A stretch of DNA of 64,000 nucleotides from Kineosporia succinea (GTDB lineage Bacteria; Actinomycetota; Actinomycetes; Actinomycetales; Kineosporiaceae). Where the stretch lies: assembly GCF_030811555.1 (NCBI RefSeq), contig NZ_JAUSQZ010000001.1:2849241-2913240 (forward strand), in the 5' to 3' direction. How positions within the stretch are numbered: the first letter of the stretch is position 1; each line of letters starts with the position of its first letter. The notes beneath the pieces are model-generated. The model made no database searches. It was not told where the DNA came from and worked only from the letters and a program-made list of their open reading frames with translations. Below, in pieces: positions 9,154 through 17,794 of this stretch. The translations under genes were made by a program, and so were the position numbers.

Positions 9154-10197
9154 TCAGGCGGCGCGGGTGGGCTCGTCGTCCTTCGAGGTGAGGGCGCCCT
9201 CGGCGACCGCCGCGTTGCGCTCGTCGCGCCGGTTGGCCAGCGTGCTCGTGATCGTCACGACCACCAGGATGCCGACGATGACGCTCAGCGAGAGCCAGGT
9301 CGGCACCGCCGGCACCGCGTGAATTGGCTCGCCCCCGTTGAGGAACGGCAGGTTGTTCTCGTGGAAGGCCTCGAGAATCAGCTTCACACCGATGAACGCG
9401 AGGATGACCGACAGGCCGGTGTCGAGATGGCGCAGCCGGTCGAGGAGGTCGCGCACCACGAAGAACAGCTGGCGCAGGCCCATCAGGGCGAAGGCGTTGG
9501 CGGTGACGACCAGGAACGGTTCCTTGGTCAGGCCGAAGATGGCCGGGATCGAGTCGAGCGCGAAGAGCACGTCGGTGACGCCGATCGCGACCATCGTGAC
9601 CAGCATCGGCGTGGCGATCCAGCGGTGGTTCTGCTTCACGAACGGCCGGCCGCCGTGCCACACCGGCGTGCTCGGGATGACCCGGCCGATGAAACCGACC
9701 ACGGCGGGCGGGGCCTCCTCGTCGACGTCGGGCTCACCGTCACCGTGCTTAGAACGCACCAGGTTCCAGGCGGTGTAGAGCAGGAAGGCCGCGAAGATGA
9801 AGAACACCCAGGAGAACTGGGAGATGGCCGCGGCGCCGATGGCGATCAGGCCGGCCCTCAGCACCAGTGCGAGCAGGATGCCGATCGTGAGCACGCGCAG
9901 CTGTAGGCGTTCCGGCACCGAGAACCGGGTCATGAGCACCAGGAACACGAACAGGTTGTCAGCGCTGAGGCTGTACTCGGTGAGCCAGCCGGCGATGAAC
10001 TGACCGCCGTAGCCGGGCCCGAAGCCGATGATGATCGCGACGCCGAACGCGAGGGCGACCGCGACATAGAAGAGCACCCACCGCACAGCGTGCCTGACGG
10101 TGATGTGGGTCTGACCCCGGTTGAGGAAGAGGTCGATGGCGGTGATCGCGAGAACCAGGACTACGGTCGCGATCCACCAGGCAGCGCTGACGTGCAT
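9154..10197 (-). CDS. TerC/Alx family integral membrane protein
   Basis: 347 residues with about eight hydrophobic segments. The two TerC signature regions are present: YSLSADNLFVFLVLMTRF in the first half and DVLFALDSIPAIFGLTKEP in the second. Members include Alx/MeeY/MeeF-type Mn2+ exporters and TerC proteins that help metalate exported or membrane enzymes. The ATG at 10197 was chosen because it opens directly on TM1 (AAWWIATVVLVLAITAIDLF) and lies just after a structured leader. That leader matches the manganese-sensing yybP-ykoY riboswitch, which supports an Mn role here over a tellurium role. Confidence 0.92.
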   Translation of the reverse strand: MHVSAAWWIATVVLVLAITAIDLFLNRGQTHITVRHAVRWVLFYVAVALAFGVAIIIGFGPGYGGQFIAGWLTEYSLSADNLFVFLVLMTRFSVPERLQLRVLTIGILLALVLRAGLIAIGAAAISQFSWVFFIFAAFLLYTAWNLVRSKHGDGEPDVDEEAPPAVVGFIGRVIPSTPVWHGGRPFVKQNHRWIATPMLVTMVAIGVTDVLFALDSIPAIFGLTKEPFLVVTANAFALMGLRQLFFVVRDLLDRLRHLDTGLSVILAFIGVKLILEAFHENNLPFLNGGEPIHAVPAVPTWLSLSVIVGILVVVTITSTLANRRDERNAAVAEGALTSKDDEPTRAA

Positions 10198-10204
10198 TTT
10201 CCAG

Positions 10205-10392
10205 GGCCTCCGGTTTCTTCCCACACGAAAGAACCGGAGGTCTCCTCCGCCCGGCAGATGTCGCCGTGTTCGATGAACACGCCTGATCTGTTGGTCCGAG
10301 CCGATGACGCCGGGCATGACCGGTCCACATTGACCGGCCTGGTATCGAGATGCCGTGCTGACGACGTCACCGTTCTAGGGAGTACTCCCCTC
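10205..10392 (-). promoter_or_regulatory. Probable yybP-ykoY (manganese) riboswitch leader of the TerC gene
   Basis: Read on the minus strand, the leader opens with GGGGAGTACTCCC (complement of about 10378-10390) and continues with CGTCA-containing helices. Near its 3' end it carries GGAGGAGACCTCCGG, and finishes with a hairpin (CCTCCGGTT at 10207-10215 against AACCGGAGG at 10232-10240) just before the TerC start. The 5' GGGGAGUA element and the 3' GAGACC element are the conserved loops of yybP-ykoY RNAs, and TerC/Alx genes are a classic target. The class call is by eye from motifs; the fold was not computed. Confidence 0.72.
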
Positions 10393-10570
10393 CACTACCG
10401 GCCCAGTGTGCTCTGCCTGTAGGGGCGGAGTCCACTTCCGGTGAAGTAAGACACATGCGGTGCGGGAACCTTTACAGTGCCCGCGCCTCATGCGTCTCGT
10501 AGAACGTCTTTTGGTCCCGGTTTGTTTCGGTGCTTGCGGACGCGGTGGTCACCCGCCGCCCGCAGGGCGC

Positions 10571-12085
10571 CTATCGGGCCGCGTACGCCAGTTCCTGCTC
10601 CGGTGCGGCCTCGGCACCACTCAGCAGGTAGCGAACCGCCTCCTGGGCGTCCCAGCCGTCCGGGTACTGGTTCAGCAGCTGCTTGGCGGCCGTCAGGTCG
10701 GAGCCGAGGGTGAGCAGCGGCCCCTCCTCGATGCCGGACCGCACCTGGGGCATGCCGATGGTGGCCATCAGGCCGTTGCACAGGCACTTGCGGCCCACGG
10801 TGTTGCTGAGCTCGCCGCCCTTGCGCACGTAGTCGTCCTCGGGCTCGGACGGGCAGCGGTAGCCCAGCTGGCCGGGCTTCTTCTCGTACGCGGTGCGCAG
10901 GTAGGCCAGGTCGCAGATGCGGGTGCGCTCCAGGTACGTCTCCTGCTCGCCGAGCGTGCCGTCCATCGGGACGACCTTGAACGGGAAGCCGGTGGGCGAG
11001 GCCAGGGCGTCGGTGCGGACCTCGAGGCGGTCGGCGGCCAGCGCGTCGAGCAGTTTGCCGCGGTTCTCCGGCGTGGTGCCGGAGTCACTGCTGAGGGCGA
11101 AGATCGTGCCGACCTGGACGCCGACCGCGCCCTGGGCGATGGCCTGCTGCACCAGCTCCGGGGTGGCGTAGGCGCCGGCCAGCCAGAACGGCAGGCCGAA
11201 CTTGGCGATCTTGGGGATGTCGGCCTCGTCGCGGGTGCCGTAGACCGGCTCACCGTTGTCGGCGAACGTCATCCGGCCGCGCGGCGGGGCGTTGTGCCCA
11301 CCGGCGATGTGGCCCTCGACGACGAAACCGTCCGGCGTGGTGGCCTCTTCCTTGGTCAGGTAGGCCGCCAGCGGGTGCGAGGCGATGATGGCGAGGAATT
11401 TGGGACGCTTGAGCGGAGGGAAGTTCTCCGGCACCACGTCGTAGGGGTTGAGCTCGGTGGCGTACGTCTGCGTGGACTCGTCGACGTGGATCTCCATCGC
11501 CACCTGCTCGTGGCGGGCCATCTTGTCGAGCAGACGCGGGATCTTGGACGGGATACCCGCGCCGACCAGTACGTAGTCGACACCGGCCAGCATCGAGCCG
11601 TAGAGCGAGGGCACCATCGCCAGCTGGATCTTCTCCAGCAGGTTGATGCCGACGGGGCCGTCGTGGCCCTCCTTGGCGAGCCAGACCTCGACGAACGCGC
11701 TGGCGACCATCAGCTCGCGGCTGCGGGAGACCGGCTTCAGCGTCAGGTTGGGCACCGGCAGGTACGCCTTGCCCTCTTCGCGGCCGTTCTCGTTGAAGTA
11801 GCGGTCGAGGATGCGCTCGGCCACCTCCGGCACCGGGAAGTGCGCCAGGGCACGGCGCATGTGCCCGCCCGGGTCGCCGTCCTGCAGGCGGCGGGCCACC
11901 ACGGTGTCGAGCGCGGTACCGGACACCACGCCGAGGTTGCCGGTCATGGCGACCTGCCTGGCCAGGTTCCAGTCGGAGACCGCGGCCCCCATGCCGCCCT
12001 GGATCACGACGGGCAGGGCCGGCTCGCCGGTTGGCGCACCGGGCTGCGCCAGGTCGAGACCGGGCGCGGACTCTTCGTTCCTCAC
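10571..12085 (-). CDS. Nitronate monooxygenase-like NAD(P)H-dependent flavin oxidoreductase (2-nitropropane dioxygenase family)
   Basis: 504-residue FMN enzyme of the NPD/NMO superfamily, longer than classic nitronate monooxygenases (about 320-360). The phosphate-binding segments FVVEGHIAGGHNAPP and AIAQGAVGVQVGTIFAL match the TIM-barrel FMN site, and VVIQGGMGAAVS opens the barrel. The C-terminal third, with Cys-containing CPSEPEDDYV and RKCLCNG segments, is extra. GTG start at 12085. The substrate is unknown. Two palindromic operators lie just upstream, so the gene is probably repressed by a regulator that is not encoded next to it. Confidence 0.8.
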   Translation of the reverse strand: MRNEESAPGLDLAQPGAPTGEPALPVVIQGGMGAAVSDWNLARQVAMTGNLGVVSGTALDTVVARRLQDGDPGGHMRRALAHFPVPEVAERILDRYFNENGREEGKAYLPVPNLTLKPVSRSRELMVASAFVEVWLAKEGHDGPVGINLLEKIQLAMVPSLYGSMLAGVDYVLVGAGIPSKIPRLLDKMARHEQVAMEIHVDESTQTYATELNPYDVVPENFPPLKRPKFLAIIASHPLAAYLTKEEATTPDGFVVEGHIAGGHNAPPRGRMTFADNGEPVYGTRDEADIPKIAKFGLPFWLAGAYATPELVQQAIAQGAVGVQVGTIFALSSDSGTTPENRGKLLDALAADRLEVRTDALASPTGFPFKVVPMDGTLGEQETYLERTRICDLAYLRTAYEKKPGQLGYRCPSEPEDDYVRKGGELSNTVGRKCLCNGLMATIGMPQVRSGIEEGPLLTLGSDLTAAKQLLNQYPDGWDAQEAVRYLLSGAEAAPEQELAYAAR

Positions 12086-12114
12086 AGCAGCAGGCCTTCC
12101 CGTCGAAGATGATC

Positions 12115-12161
12115 AACTTACGATTTCGTAAGTTACGCCTACGGAAACGTAAGTTACGCCC
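12115..12161. promoter_or_regulatory. Tandem palindromic operators upstream of the flavin oxidoreductase
   Basis: AACTTACG (12115-12122) and CGTAAGTT (12127-12134) form a perfect 8-bp dyad around ATTT. A second, imperfect copy follows at 12140-12156 (CCTACGGAAACGTAAGT). The block CGTAAGTTACGCC recurs at 12127 and 12149, a 22-bp period, which is about two DNA turns. The form resembles TetR-family operators. Confidence 0.65.
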
Positions 12162-12335
12162 TCGAAGGTTCCGGGCGCCAGAGGCAGGTGCGGGGAAGAG
12201 CGCTGGGTCACAGACCCTCGAGAGCCCAACGGTCGAGGTCAGAAGCTGGTTCGGCAGATAACCCGTTCGGCTGAACCGGGCCGGTTCCGGCTCCAGGATT
12301 TCTTGACCGGGCATCGCCCAATTCCGGCCCAACGG

Positions 12336-13013
12336 TCAGATGTAGCCCCATTTGCTCCCCGCGTAGACCGCCTCGGCCCGGCGGGAGACGGCGAGCTTGC
12401 GCATGAGGTTGCTGACGTGGAACTTCACCGTGGTCTCGGAGATGTAGAGCCGGGTCCCGACCATCCGGTTCGAGCAGCCCTGGGCCAGCAGCCGCAGCAC
12501 CTCGATCTCCCGCCCGGTCAGCCGCGGCCGGCCCCGGTCGGCACCCGGGCTCAGGCTGCGCACCATCGCCGCGGTGCTCCGGGCGTCCAGGGCGCCCTCG
12601 CCCCGCCCGACCGCCCGCACGGCCCGCACCAGCTCCGACGTGTCCACGTCCTTCACCACGTAACCGCGCGCCCCACGCTGGATCGCGGCCAGCACCAGCC
12701 GGTCGTCGAGCAGTGTGGTCAGCACCAGCACGCCGAGGCCGGGGAAGTGGTTGGTCAGGGTGGCGCACAGGTCCAGGCCCTCGGTGTCCGAGGGGCCGGA
12801 GAGCTTCAGGTCCAGCAGCACCACGTCGGGCCGCGCCCGCTCGACCACGGCGAGCACCCCGGGAGCCGAGGCCGACTCACCGACGACGCGCAGATCGTCC
12901 TCACGCTCGAGAAGTGCCCGCAGACCCTGCCGCACGTTGGCGTGGTCGTCGACCACCACGACCGTGGTGCTTCCGGTTCGAGATGCCGGCACCTGCACTG
13001 ACGTCGTTGTCAT
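12336..13013 (-). CDS. NarL/FixJ family response regulator (orphan)
   Basis: 225 residues. The receiver domain (about 17-135) has acidic VVVVDDH, phospho-acceptor Asp in VVLLDLKLSG, and conserved Lys in YVVKDVD. The C-terminal LuxR-type HTH (about 155-215) has LTGREIEVLRLLAQGCSNRMVG and ISETTVKFHVSNLMRKL. ATG at 13013 follows GGAGG. No histidine kinase is adjacent; the nearest kinase is at 20603-22351, but pairing them would be speculation. Confidence 0.92.
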   Translation of the reverse strand: MTTTSVQVPASRTGSTTVVVVDDHANVRQGLRALLEREDDLRVVGESASAPGVLAVVERARPDVVLLDLKLSGPSDTEGLDLCATLTNHFPGLGVLVLTTLLDDRLVLAAIQRGARGYVVKDVDTSELVRAVRAVGRGEGALDARSTAAMVRSLSPGADRGRPRLTGREIEVLRLLAQGCSNRMVGTRLYISETTVKFHVSNLMRKLAVSRRAEAVYAGSKWGYI

Positions 13014-13168
13014 CGTGCACCCTCCAGATCGGGATCCTCCTGGACGGTAGGCCGGGGTGAACCCCTACGTAAAGGCCTAACCGCGCAGCGTGAGGACCTG
13101 TCCGGTCGGAGGGGGAATCCGACCGTTCGGCCGGGACCGGCGGTGCCGGCCCGGCTAGGGTCCGGATC

Positions 13169-13690
13169 ATGACCTACTCCCCGTTCCCCGAGCTGAACGC
13201 GCTGTGGGACTTCCAGTCCGAGAACGGCTTCGAGTCCTACGCCCAGGGGTTCGGCCTGTACGGCGAGTTCGGCGACCGGGACACGCTGGCGCCCGGCTGG
13301 TCGGGTGACGAGGAGTTCCACGCCCGGCTGAAGGCGTTCGCCCAGGCCACCGGGGGTGGCTCGATCTACGCGCTGTGGGATGCCGGCGACGGCACCCGTC
13401 CGGTCGTCGTCTTCGGCGACGAGGGTGGCATCCACGTGATCGCGGCCGACGTGCGTGACCTCCTGCGCGTGCTCACGTTCGACGTCGAGCCGATGGTCGA
13501 CTGGGACCGCGTGTACTACTTCAAGAGCGACGAGGACGAGCCCAGCGACGAGCACGACCTCTTCGTCAGCTGGCTGCGGGAGACCTTCGGGATCGAGCCG
13601 GTGGACGACGCGGACGCGTTGGTGGAGTCCGCCCAGTCGCGTCACGGTGCGGCTTTCCGGGCCTGGATCGGGCGTTTCGAGCTCGGCTAG
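13169..13690 (+). CDS. Hypothetical protein, possibly SMI1/KNR4 (SUKH)-like
   Basis: 173-residue acidic soluble protein. FGDEGGIHVIAADVRDLLRVL and many aromatic residues in DWDRVYYF recall SUKH-superfamily immunity-type proteins, but I cannot confirm it. A TAGGGT box (13156-13161) ends 7 nt before the ATG, suggesting a leaderless transcript. The stop overlaps the convergent oxidoreductase stop by 4 nt. Confidence 0.7.
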   Translation: MTYSPFPELNALWDFQSENGFESYAQGFGLYGEFGDRDTLAPGWSGDEEFHARLKAFAQATGGGSIYALWDAGDGTRPVVVFGDEGGIHVIAADVRDLLRVLTFDVEPMVDWDRVYYFKSDEDEPSDEHDLFVSWLRETFGIEPVDDADALVESAQSRHGAAFRAWIGRFELG

Positions 13691-15282
13691 CGGTACAGCA
13701 CCTTCATCGCCCGCCCGCGCAGGGCCTTGACCGGCCGCCCCAGGCGGCCTTCGGCGGCCAGGGCCGAGCGGGCCGCGATCCATCCGCAGGCTCCGTGCAC
13801 CCCGCCGCCCGGATGGGTGGAGGCTCCGGCCAGGTACAACCCGTCGATCACGGTCTCCGGGCGGCCGAGCCCGGTGGCCGGCCGGAACACCAGCTGCTGG
13901 TGCAGCTGCGCGGTGCCGCCGTTGATCGCGCCGCGGTACAGGTTCCCGTTCGAGGCCTGCAGGTCGGACGGGTGCTGCACGGTGCGGTGCCGCACCCGGT
14001 CGCGGAAGCCGGGGGCCAGCTCCTCGAGCCTGGCGTCCATCGCGGTGGCGACCTGTCCCGCGTGCGCGTCGTCGTACTTCTCGCGCGGGAGATGTGTGTA
14101 GGCCCAGACGCTTTCGGTGCCGGAGGGGGAGCGTGTGGGGTCGGCCGTGGTCATCTGGCCGAGCAGGGCGAACAGCTCGTCCGGTTCCCGGCCCGAGGCC
14201 AGGTCCGACGACCAGCGCGACAGCCCCGACAGGCCGGTGCCGAAGTGCACCGTGCCGGCCGTGCGGGCGGCCTCGGCGCGCCACGGGATGCCGCCCTCGA
14301 CCAGCCAGTTCACCTTGACCGTGGGCAGATCCCACTCGAACCGCGCCAGATCACGGCGCAGTCGTTCGGGAAGGTGCTCCGCGCCGACCATTTCGTTGAA
14401 CAGGCGAGGTGCATCCACGTCCGCAAGCACTGCTCGCCGCACCGCCACCTCGCGCCCGCTCGCCGTGCGCACCGAGGTCGCGCGCCCTCCCCGGACCCCG
14501 ACCGACACCACGTTCTCGCCGACGTCGATGCGGGCCCCGGCCGACTGTGCGCGGCGCGCCATCGCTTTCGTCAGCATGCCCGAACCACCCTGCGGCACCG
14601 GGAAACCCACGTCCTGCGCGAGCATCACCAGGAGCCAGCCGAAGATCCCGCTGCCCGGTGCCTCCATCGGGACGTCGGCGTGCATGGCGTTGCCGGAGAC
14701 CAGTAGTTTGCCGTGCTCGCCCCGGAACCACTCCTGGGTCAGGCGGATCACCGGCGCCGCGGCGATGCGGGCCAGGTCGAGCGTGTCGTGAGCGCCCGCG
14801 CGCCACAGCAGTTTCGCGCCGGAACGGACCGGGGGGAACGGTGTGAACAGGGCGTCGAGCAGCGGATCACGCAGACGCTGCCACTGCTCGAACAGCCTCA
14901 GCCAGGAATCGCCGTCGCCGGGGGCGTCCGCGTCGAGGGCCTCGGCGGTCCGCGCCGGGTCGCGGTGCACCACGGCGCACCGCTCCTCGTCGGCATCGGC
15001 CACGTGCGCGATCACGCTCGGCGCCTGCACCCAGGTCAGGCCGTGCTGCTCCAGGCTCAGCCGTTTGATCACCGGGGACGCTGCCGCGAGCGGGTAGAAG
15101 GCGCTGAACAGGTCGGACGTGGTCTCGGGAGACTCCGGCCAGAGCGAGCCCGAGCGCACCGCACCGCCGATCTCGTCCTGGGCCTCCAGCACCAGCACGT
15201 CCCAGCCGGCGTCGGCCAGGGCCGACGCGGCGACCAGCCCGTTCGGCCCGGCCCCGATGACCACGGCGTCCACGGTCTCCAT
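13687..15282 (-). CDS. FAD-dependent phytoene desaturase/carotenoid isomerase-type oxidoreductase
   Basis: 531 residues. The N-terminal dinucleotide fold VVIGAGPNGLVAASALADAGW and VLVLEAQDEIGGAVRS bind FAD. Near the C-terminus, GLYLAGASTHPGGGVHGACGWIAA is the CrtI/PDS-like signature that closes the FAD site. No other carotenoid gene is nearby, so this may belong to the widespread NAD(P)/FAD-dependent oxidoreductase group of uncertain substrate (pyridine nucleotide-disulfide oxidoreductase domain 2-like). The ATG at 15282 was chosen for GGAGA upstream and because the FAD motif starts within ten residues. Confidence 0.85.
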   Translation of the reverse strand: METVDAVVIGAGPNGLVAASALADAGWDVLVLEAQDEIGGAVRSGSLWPESPETTSDLFSAFYPLAAASPVIKRLSLEQHGLTWVQAPSVIAHVADADEERCAVVHRDPARTAEALDADAPGDGDSWLRLFEQWQRLRDPLLDALFTPFPPVRSGAKLLWRAGAHDTLDLARIAAAPVIRLTQEWFRGEHGKLLVSGNAMHADVPMEAPGSGIFGWLLVMLAQDVGFPVPQGGSGMLTKAMARRAQSAGARIDVGENVVSVGVRGGRATSVRTASGREVAVRRAVLADVDAPRLFNEMVGAEHLPERLRRDLARFEWDLPTVKVNWLVEGGIPWRAEAARTAGTVHFGTGLSGLSRWSSDLASGREPDELFALLGQMTTADPTRSPSGTESVWAYTHLPREKYDDAHAGQVATAMDARLEELAPGFRDRVRHRTVQHPSDLQASNGNLYRGAINGGTAQLHQQLVFRPATGLGRPETVIDGLYLAGASTHPGGGVHGACGWIAARSALAAEGRLGRPVKALRGRAMKVLYR

Positions 15283-15671
15283 GCTCGGTTCTCCGCTCGC
15301 TAGTCCGGGCACCATCCCAGCAGGCGCCCGCGGCGGGCGCGAGCCGGAGTGGTCCCCGGTATCGGCCGAGGGAACCCGGGCACAGGCGGGCGGACCGAAG
15401 TCCGGTTCTGACCGATCGGCGACTACGTCTTGCAGTCAGGCGTATCCGCAGGGAAAGCTTGGGGCACCCAAAGACGGGCAAGCACGGAGGAAGAATGTCC
15501 AGTCGCGACAGACACGTAGCTCGCCCGCTCAGACACCCGGCGGTCTAGACCTCCGGGCCCTCAGCGCCAGGACTTCGCTCCCCACCGCACTCCGCGAGAG
15601 TCGCCGGTCCGGTGGGCGGCGGATGTCCGGTCGATCGCCAACTTCCCGTAGGTCGGGAACCGGGCGTGACC
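15283..15671. other. Intergenic region, no gene seen
   Basis: About 390 nt between the oxidoreductase start and the LysR stop. It contains a GC-rich inverted repeat near 15323-15341 (GGCGCCCGCGGCGGGCGC). I found no ORF with convincing codon use and no RNA gene. Confidence 0.4.
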
Positions 15672-16820
15672 TCAGGCGCTGATCCGGCCCGGGCGCGCCG
15701 CCGCCCGCAACTGCTCCAGCACGGCCTCCACGGCCGGCACCCCGTGGCTGCTCGGCGCCAGCACGGCCGACACCGTGCGTGACGGGTAGCCTTCCAGGGG
15801 AACCACTTTCACCGACGGATTGAGACTGGCCGCGAGCGCCATGCCGGGCAGGGCGGCCACCGCCAGCCCGGCCGCGACCAGGGCCTGCACCACCACGTAG
15901 TCGTCGGTGCTGTGCCGGATGTCGGGCGTGAAGCCGGCTTTCACGGCCTCGCGCACCAGGTGCTTGCGGCACGAGACGCAACCGGCGATCCAGCGCTGCC
16001 CGGCCAGGTCGTTCATGGTGACCGAGTCCCGGCCCGCCAGAGGGTTTTCCGGTCCGATCACGGCGTGCAGCGGGTCGCGCAGCAGTTGCACGGCGTCGAG
16101 CGGGCCGCGCTCGAACTCCTCGCCCGGGTAGTCGAAGACGATGGCCAGGTCGCACTGCCCCTCGGCGATCAGCACCAGGGCCTCGGGGGGTTCGACCTGG
16201 GTCAGGCGCACGTCCAGCCCGGGATGGTCGGTGCCCAGGCTCATCAGGGCCTTCGAGACCAGGGTGGCGCTGGCCGAGGGGAACGCCGCGATCCGGACCC
16301 GGCCGGTGCGGCGCCGGGCCAGGTCGGCGAGGGCCTCGCCGGCGGCCTCGAGGCGCGCGTCGATCGCGTCGGCGTGACGCAGCAGAAGCTGGCCCGGATC
16401 GGTGAGCGCGATGCCCCGCCCGACCCGGGTGATCAGCGCCAGGCCGAGGTCTTTCTCCAGCTTGCGGATGTGCTGACTGACGGCCGGCTGGGTCCAGCCC
16501 AGGGTGCGGGCGGCCGCGGCCATCGAACCGGAGTGCGCCACCTCGCGGAACACGAGCAGGCGCCTCGGGTCGAGCTTGAGCGTGGCCGAGCCCTCGCCGA
16601 GCACCGGGCGGTCGGCCTCGGGCTCCGGCTCGGGCGTGACCGGAGATTTAACCGGGGGCGTCGCGGTCTCCTGCGCGGCCACCACCTCGGGCCGGGCCGC
16701 GGGGTGCTCGTTCTCGTGGCGGGGCACCGGGCCGGTTCCTCCCAGCACCGCTTCCACCTGCGCCTCCGGCACGGCGTGGGTGTGAGCGACGGGCTGCTCG
16801 TCGTCCGCGATCGGTGGCAT
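15672..16820 (-). CDS. LysR-family transcriptional regulator with a long acidic N-terminal extension
   Basis: 382 residues if it starts at the ATG at 16820. The winged HTH (FREVAHSGSMAAAARTLGWTQPAVSQHIRKLE) begins only near residue 90; ordinary LysR proteins begin with it. The extension is rich in Pro, Glu and Ala and looks disordered. The effector domain has a Cys pair in WIAGCVSCRKHL. A later start (GTG before LGEGSATLKLDPRR) would give about 306 residues, the normal family length, but its SD is weak. It is divergent from a racemase gene and is the likely regulator of that gene. Confidence 0.85.
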   Translation of the reverse strand: MPPIADDEQPVAHTHAVPEAQVEAVLGGTGPVPRHENEHPAARPEVVAAQETATPPVKSPVTPEPEPEADRPVLGEGSATLKLDPRRLLVFREVAHSGSMAAAARTLGWTQPAVSQHIRKLEKDLGLALITRVGRGIALTDPGQLLLRHADAIDARLEAAGEALADLARRRTGRVRIAAFPSASATLVSKALMSLGTDHPGLDVRLTQVEPPEALVLIAEGQCDLAIVFDYPGEEFERGPLDAVQLLRDPLHAVIGPENPLAGRDSVTMNDLAGQRWIAGCVSCRKHLVREAVKAGFTPDIRHSTDDYVVVQALVAAGLAVAALPGMALAASLNPSVKVVPLEGYPSRTVSAVLAPSSHGVPAVEAVLEQLRAAARPGRISA

Positions 16821-16958
16821 GGACCCATTCAGCCACACAAATCTGCGAAACCAAAGCTGAGCTTGGGGCTCACTCCGACCAAGACGTTCTTGTCGCAGTC
16901 TCAAGGTTGCGGGACGGTGAAAAAGGTTGCGGTGGCCGAGATGCACGTGGAGGACGAG

Positions 16959-17660
16959 ATGCTGACGATCGGGTTGCTGGGCGGGATGAGCTGGCAGTCG
17001 ACGGCGGAGTACTACCGGATCGCGAACGAGATGGTGGCGCAGCGGCTGGGCGGGCTGCACTCGGCACGCGTGGTGATGGCTTCTGTCGACTTCGCCGAGA
17101 TCGGGGTGCTGCAGCGCGCCGGGCAGTGGGACGAGGCCGGGCGGGTGCTGGCCGAGCAGGCCCGGGGGCTGGTGGCGGCCGGCGCCGACATGGTGCTGAT
17201 CTGCACGAACACCATGCACAAGGTGGCCGACCAGGTCGCCGCCGCGATCAGCGTGCCGCTGGTGCACCTGGCCGACACCACGGCCGAGGCCGTGCTCGCG
17301 CAGGGGGTGGGCACGGTCGCGCTGCTGGGCACCGCGTTCACCATGGAGCAGGACTTCTACCGCGACCGGCTGGCCTCGCACGGGCTGGAGGTGCTGGTGC
17401 CGACCGAGCCGGAGCGGGCGCTGGTGCACCGGGTGATCTTCGAGGAACTCTGCGTCGGGATCATCCGTGAGGAGTCCCGGCAGGCCTACCGGGACGTGAT
17501 CGCCGGGCTCGTCGAGCGCGGCGCGCAGGGCGTGATCCTGGGCTGTACCGAGATCGAGCTGCTGATCTCGCAGGCCGACAGCACCGTGCCGGTCTTCCCG
17601 ACGACGCGCCTGCACATCGAGGCGGCGGTGAACCGGGCGATGGCGCTCGCGGTGGCGTAA
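16959..17660 (+). CDS. Aspartate/glutamate racemase family protein
   Basis: 233 residues, the size of YgeA-type broad amino-acid racemases. TIGLLGGMSWQSTAEYY opens the first lobe. The two catalytic Cys are in MVLICTNTMHKVAD (about residue 85) and GVILGCTEIELLIS (about 195), so the cofactor-free two-base mechanism is intact. The ATG at 16959 follows GGAGG with 5-nt spacing; the upstream ATG at 16941 is possible but has no comparable SD. Divergent LysR gene. Confidence 0.88.
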   Translation: MLTIGLLGGMSWQSTAEYYRIANEMVAQRLGGLHSARVVMASVDFAEIGVLQRAGQWDEAGRVLAEQARGLVAAGADMVLICTNTMHKVADQVAAAISVPLVHLADTTAEAVLAQGVGTVALLGTAFTMEQDFYRDRLASHGLEVLVPTEPERALVHRVIFEELCVGIIREESRQAYRDVIAGLVERGAQGVILGCTEIELLISQADSTVPVFPTTRLHIEAAVNRAMALAVA

Positions 17661-17753
17661 GAGCCCGATGGCGGACGCGTCGGTCGGGCCGACCGACGCG
17701 GTCGCCTCGGTCGAGGGCAGGGGTCGGGTCGGGGTCCGGGCGGTCCGCGAGGT

Positions 17754-17769
17754 TTCGCCGTCCGGCGAA
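17754..17769. promoter_or_regulatory. Palindrome in the promoter of the ArsR-type gene
   Basis: TTCGCCG (17754-17760) and CGGCGAA (17763-17769) form a perfect dyad with a 2-nt centre. It lies where a -35 element would be relative to the TAGCGT box at 17782-17787, fitting autorepression of the gene at 17795. Confidence 0.5.
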
Positions 17770-17794
17770 CTGTTGCCGCGCTAGCGTCGACGGC

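Noticed and set aside
10460-12112. 550-residue plus-strand frame
   Set aside because: Antisense to the flavin oxidoreductase; low-complexity Gly/Arg/His composition.
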